A stretch of 43,357 nt of DNA from Planctomycetota bacterium (GTDB lineage: Bacteria; Planctomycetota; GCA-002687715). The notes below the pieces were generated by a model that worked only from the letters and a program-made list of their open reading frames with translations, had not been told where the DNA came from and ran no database searches. The first letter of the stretch is position 1, and each line of letters starts with the position of its first letter. The position numbers and the translations under genes were made by a program. Positions 7,849 through 15,567 of the stretch are shown piece by piece. The stretch covers positions 1 to 43,357 of the forward strand of contig SIAO01000019.1 in the NCBI GenBank assembly GCA_009691765.1. Reading direction: 5' to 3'.

Positions 7849-10272
7849 TCAACTGCGCGGTCGCGATAGCGCTGCGAGTGCGTAGAGCGCGGCGGCAAGC
7901 ACCAAGACGCCAGTGAAGCCGGTGGCCATGGCGAGCACGATCGCAAGGATGCTCCCGGCCACCGAAGCGACGCCGTTCACACCCCAAGCCCAAGGAACAA
8001 GTTCTGCGCGCTGTGCAGCAAGCAGACGCAATCCGCTGGGCATGGGCATGCCCATGAAGAAGGCCGCGGGGGCGATGAGAAGTAGCGCGAGTGCACAGCG
8101 CACGGGGTGTTCCGCCGGCAGCCAAGCGCTGGTTGCGATCGGCAACACGAGCGCAAGTAACAGAGCGAGAGCCGTGACAACCAGTGGGGCGCGCAGCGTC
8201 AGTCGTGCTGCGTCATAGCGTCCTGAAGTCCAAGCACCGAGCCCGGAAAAGAAGAGCATGCCACCGATGACGATAGCGAGCGACCATGTTGGATGGCCGA
8301 GGAACAACGCGAGTTTCTGCGCCAAGGCAATCTCGAGCAGCATGAAGCCGAGCCCGAGGCAAGAGAAGTAAATGATCGAGCGTGTCGAGCCTGCGACGGC
8401 GAGCGCGCGGCGGCGCAAGATCCAAAGTGGTCCCAAGACAAGGAGTGCGCCAAAGACGAGCGACTGAGTCAGCAAGCCGAGTAGCACGAGTTGCCCTGTT
8501 GGGATCTCGCCAGTGTTGGCGAGCCAAGGATCGGCGCCGCCAACAACGGTCTTGTGCATGCCGCGGCCTTCAGCTTCCGCGTCTTTCATGCCACAGAGGC
8601 GCATGATGATCGTGCCCCAACGGTGATAGAGGTAGAAAAACGGACTGTCGTCATCGACGGGCGACACATCGAAGGGGTACGCCGAAAAATAGGCAGCTTC
8701 GGTGCCCGCGCGTTTCGCTGCTGCGTAGGCACTGAAGGGTGTACCCAAATCTTTGAAGGGGTCATGGTGCAGCGTCACATGGCCGCTGCTGCCATCAACG
8801 ATGGCGCGCACGGCGGTGAGGCGCTCGGCAGGAATTGGGTCATGTCCGATCACGAGGATGCCCCAAGCACCAGAACGCAAAACCACGGCGTGTTGCCCGG
8901 GGTCTTTCACGCCTTGCCGTTGCAGCGCATTGAGCGCCATGACGTAGAGCCGCAGCGTCTCGCGGTCGGGTTCGAAGAACAAGCGAATGATGGAGAAGTA
9001 CCCACCCGGATTCAGGTGCTCAAGATAAGCGTCGAATGCTTCTTCTGTGTAGAGGTACGACTCGCTCGCAACATAGGCACCTGAGTTGAGTGCGGCGTAG
9101 GTGTCGACGCCGGTCATCTGGATCCAATCGAAGCGCTCAGGATTGCGCGCGAGCCACGCGCGCCCCTCGGCTTGCACCAATTCGACGCCCTTCATGTTGG
9201 GGATGTCGCCAGTGAACTCGCGGTAGTGCTCGGTCAACAAGGACGCGGTGGAAGAGTTGATTTCGAGGCCAACAGTGCGTGGTACTTGGTGCTGCGCGGC
9301 AAGGGCGAGTTCGCGTCCGCCGCCGGCTCCGATCACCAAGAGCGACTGCAACTCCGGCTTCATGATGTACGGCACCTGTGTTTCCGAGGCCGGCGTGTGC
9401 GACTTCGGATAGAGGTAGGTCGGAGCATCCCCGTCTTGGAAGATCATCTTGGTGCGGTCGGGGTCGCTCGGGGCGGGCTCGCTCACGTCGATGCGGCACA
9501 GCGGATTCCAAAGTGTGCGTTCGACTTTGTGCCCACGCTTGAGGTAGCGATTGATTTCCTTGCTGGCGACGCAAGTTGGTTCAGGCAGCACGAGGTCGCG
9601 GACACTGCTGATTCCGAAGGTCGCAATGATGGCCACACCCGTGATGAGCGCGAGCCAGCGGAGTTTCCCGTCCCGCGCTGCCATCAATCCCGCGACCAGA
9701 CCGAGTCCCGCCGTAAACAACAGGAGGTCGTCACCGCTCATGGGCCCGAGCAGAAGCAAGAACAGTGCACAGCCGAGTCCGCTGCCCAAGAGATTCGAGA
9801 AATAGGTACGAGCCATGCCCGAACCTGCGTGGCGCAACGCCACAGCCACGGCGAGTCCACCGAAAAACAACGGCAGCCCCGCGATGAGATACAGCCCGAA
9901 CAGCGGCAGCAGCAGAGCGGGGTCTTTCAATAAGTCCACGGTGTCGATGGAAGCGCGCATGAGCACACTGCCACTGACGAGCGTGGCCAAACTGAAGAGC
10001 ATCGAATGTGCCGCGAAGGCCTTGCGACCGCCATCGGCATCTTGGCCACCGAGACGTGGTGCGAGCGCCAAGACGGTTCCCGCAACTCCGAAGGCCAGCA
10101 ACGCCGAAGTCACCACCATGTATGTGATGTGATGCCAGAGAGGCACCGCGATGAGGCGCACAAGGAGGAGTTCCTGCGTGAGCACGGCTGCGGAAAGCAA
10201 GAACAAGGGTAGTGCTGAACTGCATGGGCGCGGTTTTTCCATCTGAGTCTCCATCGGAATGGCGCTGTTCAT
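7849..10272 (-). CDS. Spermidine synthase-like polytopic membrane protein
   Basis: An 807-aa three-part protein. An N-terminal membrane block (about residues 18-235, six to eight helices) starts SALPLFLLSAAVLTQELLL. A soluble Rossmann methyltransferase-like domain (about 310-480) has LLVIGAGGGRELALA as the S-adenosyl ligand loop, the acidic residue in VGLEIN, and DWIQMTGVDTYAA. A C-terminal membrane block (about 590-805) ends the protein. The soluble part resembles polyamine aminopropyltransferases, but such membrane-fused versions have no established reaction. It lies 31 bases downstream of priA on the same strand and may share its transcript. ATG 10272 has AGGA eight bases upstream; ATG 10242 has GGAG six bases upstream and is an equally good start. 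Confidence 0.8.
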   Translation of the reverse strand: MNSAIPMETQMEKPRPCSSALPLFLLSAAVLTQELLLVRLIAVPLWHHITYMVVTSALLAFGVAGTVLALAPRLGGQDADGGRKAFAAHSMLFSLATLVSGSVLMRASIDTVDLLKDPALLLPLFGLYLIAGLPLFFGGLAVAVALRHAGSGMARTYFSNLLGSGLGCALFLLLLGPMSGDDLLLFTAGLGLVAGLMAARDGKLRWLALITGVAIIATFGISSVRDLVLPEPTCVASKEINRYLKRGHKVERTLWNPLCRIDVSEPAPSDPDRTKMIFQDGDAPTYLYPKSHTPASETQVPYIMKPELQSLLVIGAGGGRELALAAQHQVPRTVGLEINSSTASLLTEHYREFTGDIPNMKGVELVQAEGRAWLARNPERFDWIQMTGVDTYAALNSGAYVASESYLYTEEAFDAYLEHLNPGGYFSIIRLFFEPDRETLRLYVMALNALQRQGVKDPGQHAVVLRSGAWGILVIGHDPIPAERLTAVRAIVDGSSGHVTLHHDPFKDLGTPFSAYAAAKRAGTEAAYFSAYPFDVSPVDDDSPFFYLYHRWGTIIMRLCGMKDAEAEGRGMHKTVVGGADPWLANTGEIPTGQLVLLGLLTQSLVFGALLVLGPLWILRRRALAVAGSTRSIIYFSCLGLGFMLLEIALAQKLALFLGHPTWSLAIVIGGMLFFSGLGAWTSGRYDAARLTLRAPLVVTALALLLALVLPIATSAWLPAEHPVRCALALLLIAPAAFFMGMPMPSGLRLLAAQRAELVPWAWGVNGVASVAGSILAIVLAMATGFTGVLVLAAALYALAALSRPRS

Positions 10273-10303
10273 GCCATGAATCCTGCTCGGCGTAAAGCCG
10301 GAA

Positions 10304-12577
10304 CTACAGCATCGCTACAGGATCGCGGTCAAAGATGATTCTTGCTCCGCGCACAGCTTTGCGAGGAATGAGCGGAAGCAGCTCTGAGAGCAGCGTATCT
10401 GTAGGCGCGCGCACCAAGAGATGGTGGCGGTGCTCTCCTTGCAGAATTGGCAGGGGGCACGGCGCAGGACCGTCCACAAAAACCGCTTCGGCGACAACGG
10501 CGGGCAGCGTTCGCAGGCTCTCACCCAAGGCGCTGGCTGCTTGCGCGGCAACCTGTGGATCGATCGCTTGCACCACGAGGCGTAACAGTCGCCCAGACGG
10601 CGGATAGCCGTGTTCAGCGCGCGCGGCGAGCTCGCGCTTTATGAATGTCGCGTGATCGTGTTGTGCCGCGCAGGTGATGGCGAAATGTTCGGGCATGGAG
10701 GTCTGAACGATGACACGGCCGGGTTGATCGCCCCGGCCAGCGCGCCCCGCCACTTGGCAAAGCAATTGGAAGGTCCGTTCAGCGGAGCGGAAATCGGGCA
10801 CGAGCAGCGCCGTATCGGCAGAGATCACTCCCACCAACGTGATACCCGGGATGTCGAAGCCTTTCGCGAGCACTTGGGTGCCAATCAGGATGTCGATGTT
10901 CCCGCTCTTGAGATCTGCAAACAGCTTTTCAGGCGCTCCTCGTGAGCGCAGTGCGTCGCCATCGCGCCTTACGATGCGCGCTTTGGGGAACAGCACCTCC
11001 GCCGCCGCCGCGACTTTTTCCGTGCCGAAGCCGCTGAAACGCAGTGTGCTTTGGCGGCAGTCCGGGCATTCGGTGGGTGCTGGGCTTTCGCTGCCGCAGT
11101 AATGGCACAGGAGACGCGCGGCACCTTTGTAGTGCGTCAAGTGGATGGCGCAGTCCTTGCACATCGCTTTCCAAGCACACATGCGGCACACCACGGTGGT
11201 TGAGAAGCCGCGGCGATTCAAAAACAGCAACACTTGTTCCTTATTGCGCAGTGTCTCTTCGATCGCCACCACGAGTTTTCGCGAAAATATCCCGCCAGGT
11301 CCGACGGCGCGCTCGCTGCGCATGTCCACGAGGCCAACTTGAGGCAGAGGCCGTCCCATGACGCGGCGTGGCAAGGACAGGCGCGTCATTTCCGAATTGT
11401 GGACGAGCGCTTCCGATTCGAGACTCGGCGTGGCGGAACCGCAGAGCACCAAGCAGTTCTCGATGCGCCCTCGGGCCAGCGCCACATCACGGGCGTGATA
11501 GCGCGGCGCTTGTTGCTGTTTGAAACTCGTTTCGTGTTCTTCATCGAGAATGATGAGCCCGAGATTCGGCAGTGGCGCAAAGATTGCACTACGTGGACCC
11601 ACGGCGATGCGTGCGGCTCCACTGCGCAGCCGTTCCCATTGCTCTGTACGTTCGCCATCGCTCAGGTGCGAATGCAACACAGCGACAGTGGGTAGGCGTG
11701 ACAACAAGCGTTCGACGGTCTGTGGTGTCAGGCTGATTTCAGGCACCAGCAGAATGGCGTCTCGCCCTTGTTGCAGAACGCGCTCCAGCAAGCGCAAGTA
11801 CACCTCGGTTTTGCCACTGCCTGTGACGCCGTGCAGCAGGAATGCGGAATGCTTTCGTGTGTCGAGCGCAGGGAGCAATTCCTGTAGGACGTTGGCTTGG
11901 TCTGCGTTCAGTTGCGGCGGCGTCGTGGGTTTTGGATTCAACAGCGCGAAAGGGTCTTGCGCGACGATGGTGCGTTGCAACGACACCAATCCAAGGCGCG
12001 CGAGCGTTTGCGCCGGGCCTGTGCCACTGTGTGTTCGCGAGGCCAGTTCTTGCAACGGCATCGGTGTGCCTTGCTCCAGCAGCAAGCGCAGCATTCTCAC
12101 GCGGGCAGCAAGCGCCGCTGTAGAGCCGGCATTAACGATCCACGCTTTCGCTGCCGCTGCATCCAGAACTTTGGCCATGAGGATTTCGCGCCCGTGGCGG
12201 CGATGGCGCACTGCCGCAGGCACCAATGCTGCCAGCGCTTCACCGGGATGGGCTGCGTAATGCTTGGCGACCCAGAGCCCGAGTTGCAGCGTGGCAGGTG
12301 TCAGCGCGGGATGTTCATCGAGGACTTCGAGGATGGGTTTGAGCTTGCCGGCTGCTGGACGCTGTTCGAGAGCAGTCACGAACCCACTGACGGTGCGCGT
12401 GCCCACCGAAACGCGCACGCGCACGCCGGGCACCACGCGAGCCAGCAGCGCATCTGGCACCGTGTAGGAATACGGCTCGGCGAGGGGCAATTCCAAAGCC
12501 ACCGAGGCGAGAAGCAACAGCTCCGACTTCTCGGGTTCGGCGTGCGCTTCGAAGAGGTTTTGTTGCCGCCCGTGCAC
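10304..12577 (-). CDS. priA: Primosomal protein N', replication restart helicase
   Basis: PriA is a 3'-5' superfamily 2 helicase that recognises stalled forks and reloads the replicative helicase. The 757-aa protein has the N-terminal DNA-binding region (to about 110), Walker A GVTGSGKT (250-257), DEEH Walker B (345-348), GSATPSLES (380-388) and eight zinc-binding cysteines at 464, 467, 473, 476, 491, 494, 504 and 507. The C-terminal helicase lobe includes GTQVLAKGFDIPG and QVAGRAGRGDQPG. The length is normal. The start ATG 12577 lies three bases after the stop of the MazG-like gene, indicating an operon. In many bacteria priA follows coaBC; here coaBC is 12 kb away. Confidence 0.97.
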   Translation of the reverse strand: MHGRQQNLFEAHAEPEKSELLLLASVALELPLAEPYSYTVPDALLARVVPGVRVRVSVGTRTVSGFVTALEQRPAAGKLKPILEVLDEHPALTPATLQLGLWVAKHYAAHPGEALAALVPAAVRHRRHGREILMAKVLDAAAAKAWIVNAGSTAALAARVRMLRLLLEQGTPMPLQELASRTHSGTGPAQTLARLGLVSLQRTIVAQDPFALLNPKPTTPPQLNADQANVLQELLPALDTRKHSAFLLHGVTGSGKTEVYLRLLERVLQQGRDAILLVPEISLTPQTVERLLSRLPTVAVLHSHLSDGERTEQWERLRSGAARIAVGPRSAIFAPLPNLGLIILDEEHETSFKQQQAPRYHARDVALARGRIENCLVLCGSATPSLESEALVHNSEMTRLSLPRRVMGRPLPQVGLVDMRSERAVGPGGIFSRKLVVAIEETLRNKEQVLLFLNRRGFSTTVVCRMCAWKAMCKDCAIHLTHYKGAARLLCHYCGSESPAPTECPDCRQSTLRFSGFGTEKVAAAAEVLFPKARIVRRDGDALRSRGAPEKLFADLKSGNIDILIGTQVLAKGFDIPGITLVGVISADTALLVPDFRSAERTFQLLCQVAGRAGRGDQPGRVIVQTSMPEHFAITCAAQHDHATFIKRELAARAEHGYPPSGRLLRLVVQAIDPQVAAQAASALGESLRTLPAVVAEAVFVDGPAPCPLPILQGEHRHHLLVRAPTDTLLSELLPLIPRKAVRGARIIFDRDPVAML

Positions 12578-12580
12578 TGG

Positions 12581-12910
12581 CTATCCGCGTTTTGCGAACC
12601 GCGTGTGTTCGCCGCAAGAGCAGGGGATGTGGTGGCAGCGCGGACAACCGGCGCTGTAGCGCGCAGCAGCTTCGCGCATGTCCACGCCGCTCATGCTGGC
12701 CAGCGTGTTGAGCCACGCCAACACGTCGCCAAACTCCGTGATGAGGTTCTCGCGGTCCACTTCGCCGCGTTTGAGCGCGCGGGCCAGTTCCCCGACTTCT
12801 TCGGTGAACCACATGAAGCTCCCGGCAAGTCCGCGCGCGTGGTCCTTCTCGCCGAAAGTGTTTTCGATGATGGTCTGAAACTCCCGAATGGAAATGTCTT
12901 GGTCAGCCAT
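12581..12910 (-). CDS. MazG-like nucleotide pyrophosphohydrolase
   Basis: All-alpha NTP pyrophosphohydrolase of the MazG superfamily; such enzymes hydrolyse (d)NTPs to monophosphates and may clear abnormal nucleotides. In 109 aa it shows the EExxE metal-binding helix (E37, E38, E41 in FTEEVGELARAL) and the ExxD partner (E59, D62 in EFGDVLAWL). A short Cys/His cluster (C89, C92, H93, H94, C97, C99, H102) ends the protein and could bind zinc or iron. The substrate cannot be told from sequence. It is first in a minus-strand unit with priA, three bases apart. Confidence 0.85.
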   Translation of the reverse strand: MADQDISIREFQTIIENTFGEKDHARGLAGSFMWFTEEVGELARALKRGEVDRENLITEFGDVLAWLNTLASMSGVDMREAAARYSAGCPRCHHIPCSCGEHTRFAKRG

Positions 12911-12939
12911 GAGGCCCTCGCTGGTGGGGCGATTCTACA

Positions 12940-12971
12940 GAGCAAGGCGGACAAGTCCCGCCCTACTGCTC
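12940..12971. repeat. Nested inverted repeat, REP-like hairpin
   Basis: An outer pair GAGCA (12940-12944) and TGCTC (12967-12971) encloses an inner pair GGCGG (12946-12950) and CCGCC (12958-12962) with loop ACAAGTC. It lies in the 99-base gap between the divergent mazG-like and sseB-like genes. The GGCGGAC-type core resembles intergenic palindromes repeated in some GC-rich genomes, but only this copy was noticed here. It could also act as an operator. Confidence 0.45.
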
Positions 12972-13009
12972 AGGGCGTTGGCGGCTACGCTGGCAGCGAG
13001 GTAGCTACC

Positions 13010-14035
13010 GTGGAAGCGGAACAAGTGCGAAGCCTGATCGGTGAGTTTGTCTGCGCTTTGCGCGAGCGCAATTTCTGGACGGACGGCGAAGGCGCAGTTG
13101 CTGATCGAGTGCGTGGTGGCGAGGTCGGCGAAACGGCCGAAGATTTTTGCGCTTGGATCGAACTCATTTTGCTGCCGCATGTGGCTGCGGCCTTGGCGGC
13201 GACGCAGCGCCCAGAACCTGTGAAGGGATTTGGAACCGCAGCGCTCGAGGCCCTCGGAAACGACCCTGCGAATGCGGGCCTCCTTCGGCTGGCCCATGAG
13301 ATTGAGCAAGCGCTCCAACGCGATGGCAATCCGGGGCCCTTGGATGAGGCCCTCTTGCGTGCCGAGAGCAGCGAGGAGGCCGCCGACGCGTTCTATTCCC
13401 TTTTCGCCAATACGCGTTTGATCGTGCCGCTCGCTACGAATGAGGCGGGCCAACCGGTGCAAGATGACGAGCAACTCTTCTCGCCGCTCACGGTGACGCT
13501 TGACGACATCGAATATTTGCCCGTGTTCGATAGCGAAGAGCGCTTGCGTGACTGGGCTGGCGAAACTGTATTGCACACACGCATGTCTGGCATGGCTCTT
13601 GCCGTGACGCTCGAAAGCACAGGCACAGTGCACGTGGTGCTCAATCCTGGCAGCGGTTGCGAAAAAGTCTTCGTGCCCGATGAATTGGCATCGCTTCGAA
13701 GTCAGCTCACGAAAGTGGGCGACGATCTGTGGTTGTGCCCTCCGGGCAATGTGGCGCCGGAAGCGGTGCAGGCGCTTTGTTCTGGGCTCGCTGGGTTGCC
13801 GCAACTTCAGAGTGCGCATCTCGCGGTGCGTCTCGCAGAGAGCGCCGATGGCGCCGGTCTGCTGCTCTTGGCTTTTCGCACGCGGCCTGAGGCCGATGAA
13901 GCTCTCGTGGAGCGCGTGAGTGCGCTTTGCACAGAGGCCCTCGGCGGTTTCCATCTCGAACTGTTGTTCAACGGACGCGACCCGTTGGCCGAAGACGTCG
14001 CCAGTGCGGTGCCAGCTTTTTACGCAGTGGTCTGA
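13010..14035 (+). CDS. SseB-family protein with YqcC-like N-terminus
   Basis: The start is GTG 13010, with GAGG eight bases upstream; the frame is open far further upstream, but that part is antisense to priA. The 341-aa product has three parts. Residues 1-66 (RERNFWTDGE, DFCAWIELILLPHVAAAL) resemble the small YqcC/DUF446 proteins. Residues 125-230 match the SseB N-terminal domain (FANTRLIVP, LPVFDSEERLRDWA, VVLNPGSG, FVPDELASL). Residues 243-340 match the SseB C-terminal domain and end in PAFYAVV. SseB in E. coli is linked to serine sensitivity, but its molecular role is unknown. The next gene, two bases on, is serB, which makes serine, so the neighbourhood fits a serine-related role. Domain matches are from memory and moderately sure. 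Confidence 0.7.
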   Translation: MEAEQVRSLIGEFVCALRERNFWTDGEGAVADRVRGGEVGETAEDFCAWIELILLPHVAAALAATQRPEPVKGFGTAALEALGNDPANAGLLRLAHEIEQALQRDGNPGPLDEALLRAESSEEAADAFYSLFANTRLIVPLATNEAGQPVQDDEQLFSPLTVTLDDIEYLPVFDSEERLRDWAGETVLHTRMSGMALAVTLESTGTVHVVLNPGSGCEKVFVPDELASLRSQLTKVGDDLWLCPPGNVAPEAVQALCSGLAGLPQLQSAHLAVRLAESADGAGLLLLAFRTRPEADEALVERVSALCTEALGGFHLELLFNGRDPLAEDVASAVPAFYAVV

Positions 14036-14037
14036 AC

Positions 14038-14958
14038 ATGAACGCAGCGGTTCTTACGATCTGCGGGCCAGAATTGACGGAGCACGATGTGCGCGACGCG
14101 AGCGCCGCGCTCGAAGCGCACGGCTTGTCGCCGCAAACAGTGGTGTGGTTGGAGCCGCGGGCTGCGTTGGACATCTATTGTTCCGCTGGTGATCGTGCAG
14201 CGCTGGAATCTGTACGTGCAGCTTTGGCGCCGCAGCGAGATCTGTGTCTGCAAGCGGTGGCTACGCGCAAGAAACGATTGCTGCTCACGGACATGGACGC
14301 CACCATGGTCAACGCGGAGTGTTTGGACGAGTTGGCCGCGGCCAATGGCTTGGGCGAGCGCGTTGCGCAGATTACAGAGCAAGCCATGCGCGGCGCATTG
14401 GATTTCGAATCTGCACTGCACGAGAGAGTGGCGTTGCTCGTGACAGCCGGCGCCAATGTGCAGTGTGTGCAGCAGGTGCTGCGTGAACGGGTGCGCTTGA
14501 ATCCCGGTGCGCGCACGCTGCTTGCGACGTTGCGGCGTCACGGCGTGCGGACAGTGCTGGTCTCCGGTGGCTTCGATGTGTTTGTCGAGCCCGTCGCGCG
14601 GGAACTGGGTTTCTCTGAGTGGCGCTGCAATCGCTTCGTGCTCGACGCTGGAAAAATTGTCGCAGTACAAACACCCATCATGGGCGCGCAAGCCAAGCTC
14701 GCCGCATTGCTCGAACACCGTCACGCGCTCGGTATCGCAAGCACTGAAGTGGTTGCAGTCGGCGATGGTGCCAACGACATTCCCATGTTGGCTGCTGCTG
14801 GACTCGGTGTGGCATGGCGCGCCAAGCCCAAGGTGCAAGTTGTCATCGACTGCTGGATCGACACAGGTCCGCTCAGCACCATCTTGCATTTCCTTGGGAT
14901 TCCGCGTGCGGAATGGATCGAACCGTTAGAGGGTGCCGAGGTGCGCGCGCAGTTCTGA
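14038..14958 (+). CDS. serB: Phosphoserine phosphatase
   Basis: SerB dephosphorylates L-3-phosphoserine, the last step of serine synthesis. The 306-aa protein has an N-terminal ACT-like region (residues 1-70; ILTICGPELTEHDV-type start) and a HAD phosphatase domain. Motif I is DMDATMV (nucleophile D85, acid D87), motif II the Ser in LVSGGFD, motif III the Lys in GAQAK, and motif IV GDGANDIPML. SerB usually has DMDST; Ala replaces the usual Ser here, which is tolerated in the family. ATG 14038 lies two bases after the sseB-like stop. The last 33 bases overlap the end of gph on the opposite strand. Confidence 0.95.
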   Translation: MNAAVLTICGPELTEHDVRDASAALEAHGLSPQTVVWLEPRAALDIYCSAGDRAALESVRAALAPQRDLCLQAVATRKKRLLLTDMDATMVNAECLDELAAANGLGERVAQITEQAMRGALDFESALHERVALLVTAGANVQCVQQVLRERVRLNPGARTLLATLRRHGVRTVLVSGGFDVFVEPVARELGFSEWRCNRFVLDAGKIVAVQTPIMGAQAKLAALLEHRHALGIASTEVVAVGDGANDIPMLAAAGLGVAWRAKPKVQVVIDCWIDTGPLSTILHFLGIPRAEWIEPLEGAEVRAQF

Positions 14959-15567
14959 AACGTCGCGCGCCATGAAATCTGGGTGCAGCGCCCGCAAATC
15001 GCGTTCGGAACCAAAGCCCCACAGCACAGCGCAGGAGCGGATTCCAGCAGCGCGTGCGGCGCGCAAATCTTGTGGCCCGTCGCCCACCATGAGTGTGTCG
15101 GCAGCGGCAACACCGAGGGCCTTGCAAGCGGCAAGCAACGGCAGGGGCGAAGGCTTGCGCTCTGCGTACGAGTCGCCGCCGCTGACATGCGCGCAGTAGC
15201 GAGTCAGCTTGAGCTCTTCGAGAATCCGCAGGCAATGGGCTTGCGCTTTGTTCGAAATCACGGCGCTGCTGTGTGCTGGCAAGGCTGCGAGGAGCTCGGG
15301 GATTCCTGGGTAGGGCTGAGTGAGAGCGCCCGCCATGCGCGCATAGTGTTGGTCGTAGACGCGCAGCACGGGCTCGAGTGCCGTGGCGGTTGGAAAGCAG
15401 CGTCGCAGGAGATTGTGAACGCCGTCGCCGACAGCGCCGCGTACATGTTCGTGTGTTGGTAGCGGTAGGCACAGTTCAGTAGCAGTCGCATGAATGGCAG
15501 CAATGATTCCAGCTGCACTGTCAACAAGCGTGCCGTCGAGGTCGAACAGCACAGCCTTGAACTTCAT
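14926..15567 (-). CDS. gph: HAD phosphatase, phosphoglycolate phosphatase-like
   Basis: A 213-aa HAD-superfamily phosphatase of the Gph type, which removes phosphate from 2-phosphoglycolate formed during DNA repair or oxygenase activity. Motif I is FDLDGTLVDS near the N-terminus, followed by the helical cap. Motif II is the Ser in VISNKAQ, motif III the Lys in AERKPSPLPL, and motif IV GDGPQDLRAARAAG. Related HAD enzymes such as pyrophosphatase PpaX look alike, so the substrate is a family-level guess. The start overlaps the stop of the SpoIIE-type gene by four bases (ATGA), and the 3' end overlaps serB tail to tail. Confidence 0.85.
   Translation of the reverse strand: MKFKAVLFDLDGTLVDSAAGIIAAIHATATELCLPLPTHEHVRGAVGDGVHNLLRRCFPTATALEPVLRVYDQHYARMAGALTQPYPGIPELLAALPAHSSAVISNKAQAHCLRILEELKLTRYCAHVSGGDSYAERKPSPLPLLAACKALGVAAADTLMVGDGPQDLRAARAAGIRSCAVLWGFGSERDLRALHPDFMARDVSELRAHLGTL

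Noticed and set aside
11897..13009. Long plus-strand open frame running into the sseB-like gene
   Set aside because: It is antisense to priA and the MazG-like gene, is His/Arg/Ala-rich, and has no family resemblance until after base 13010.
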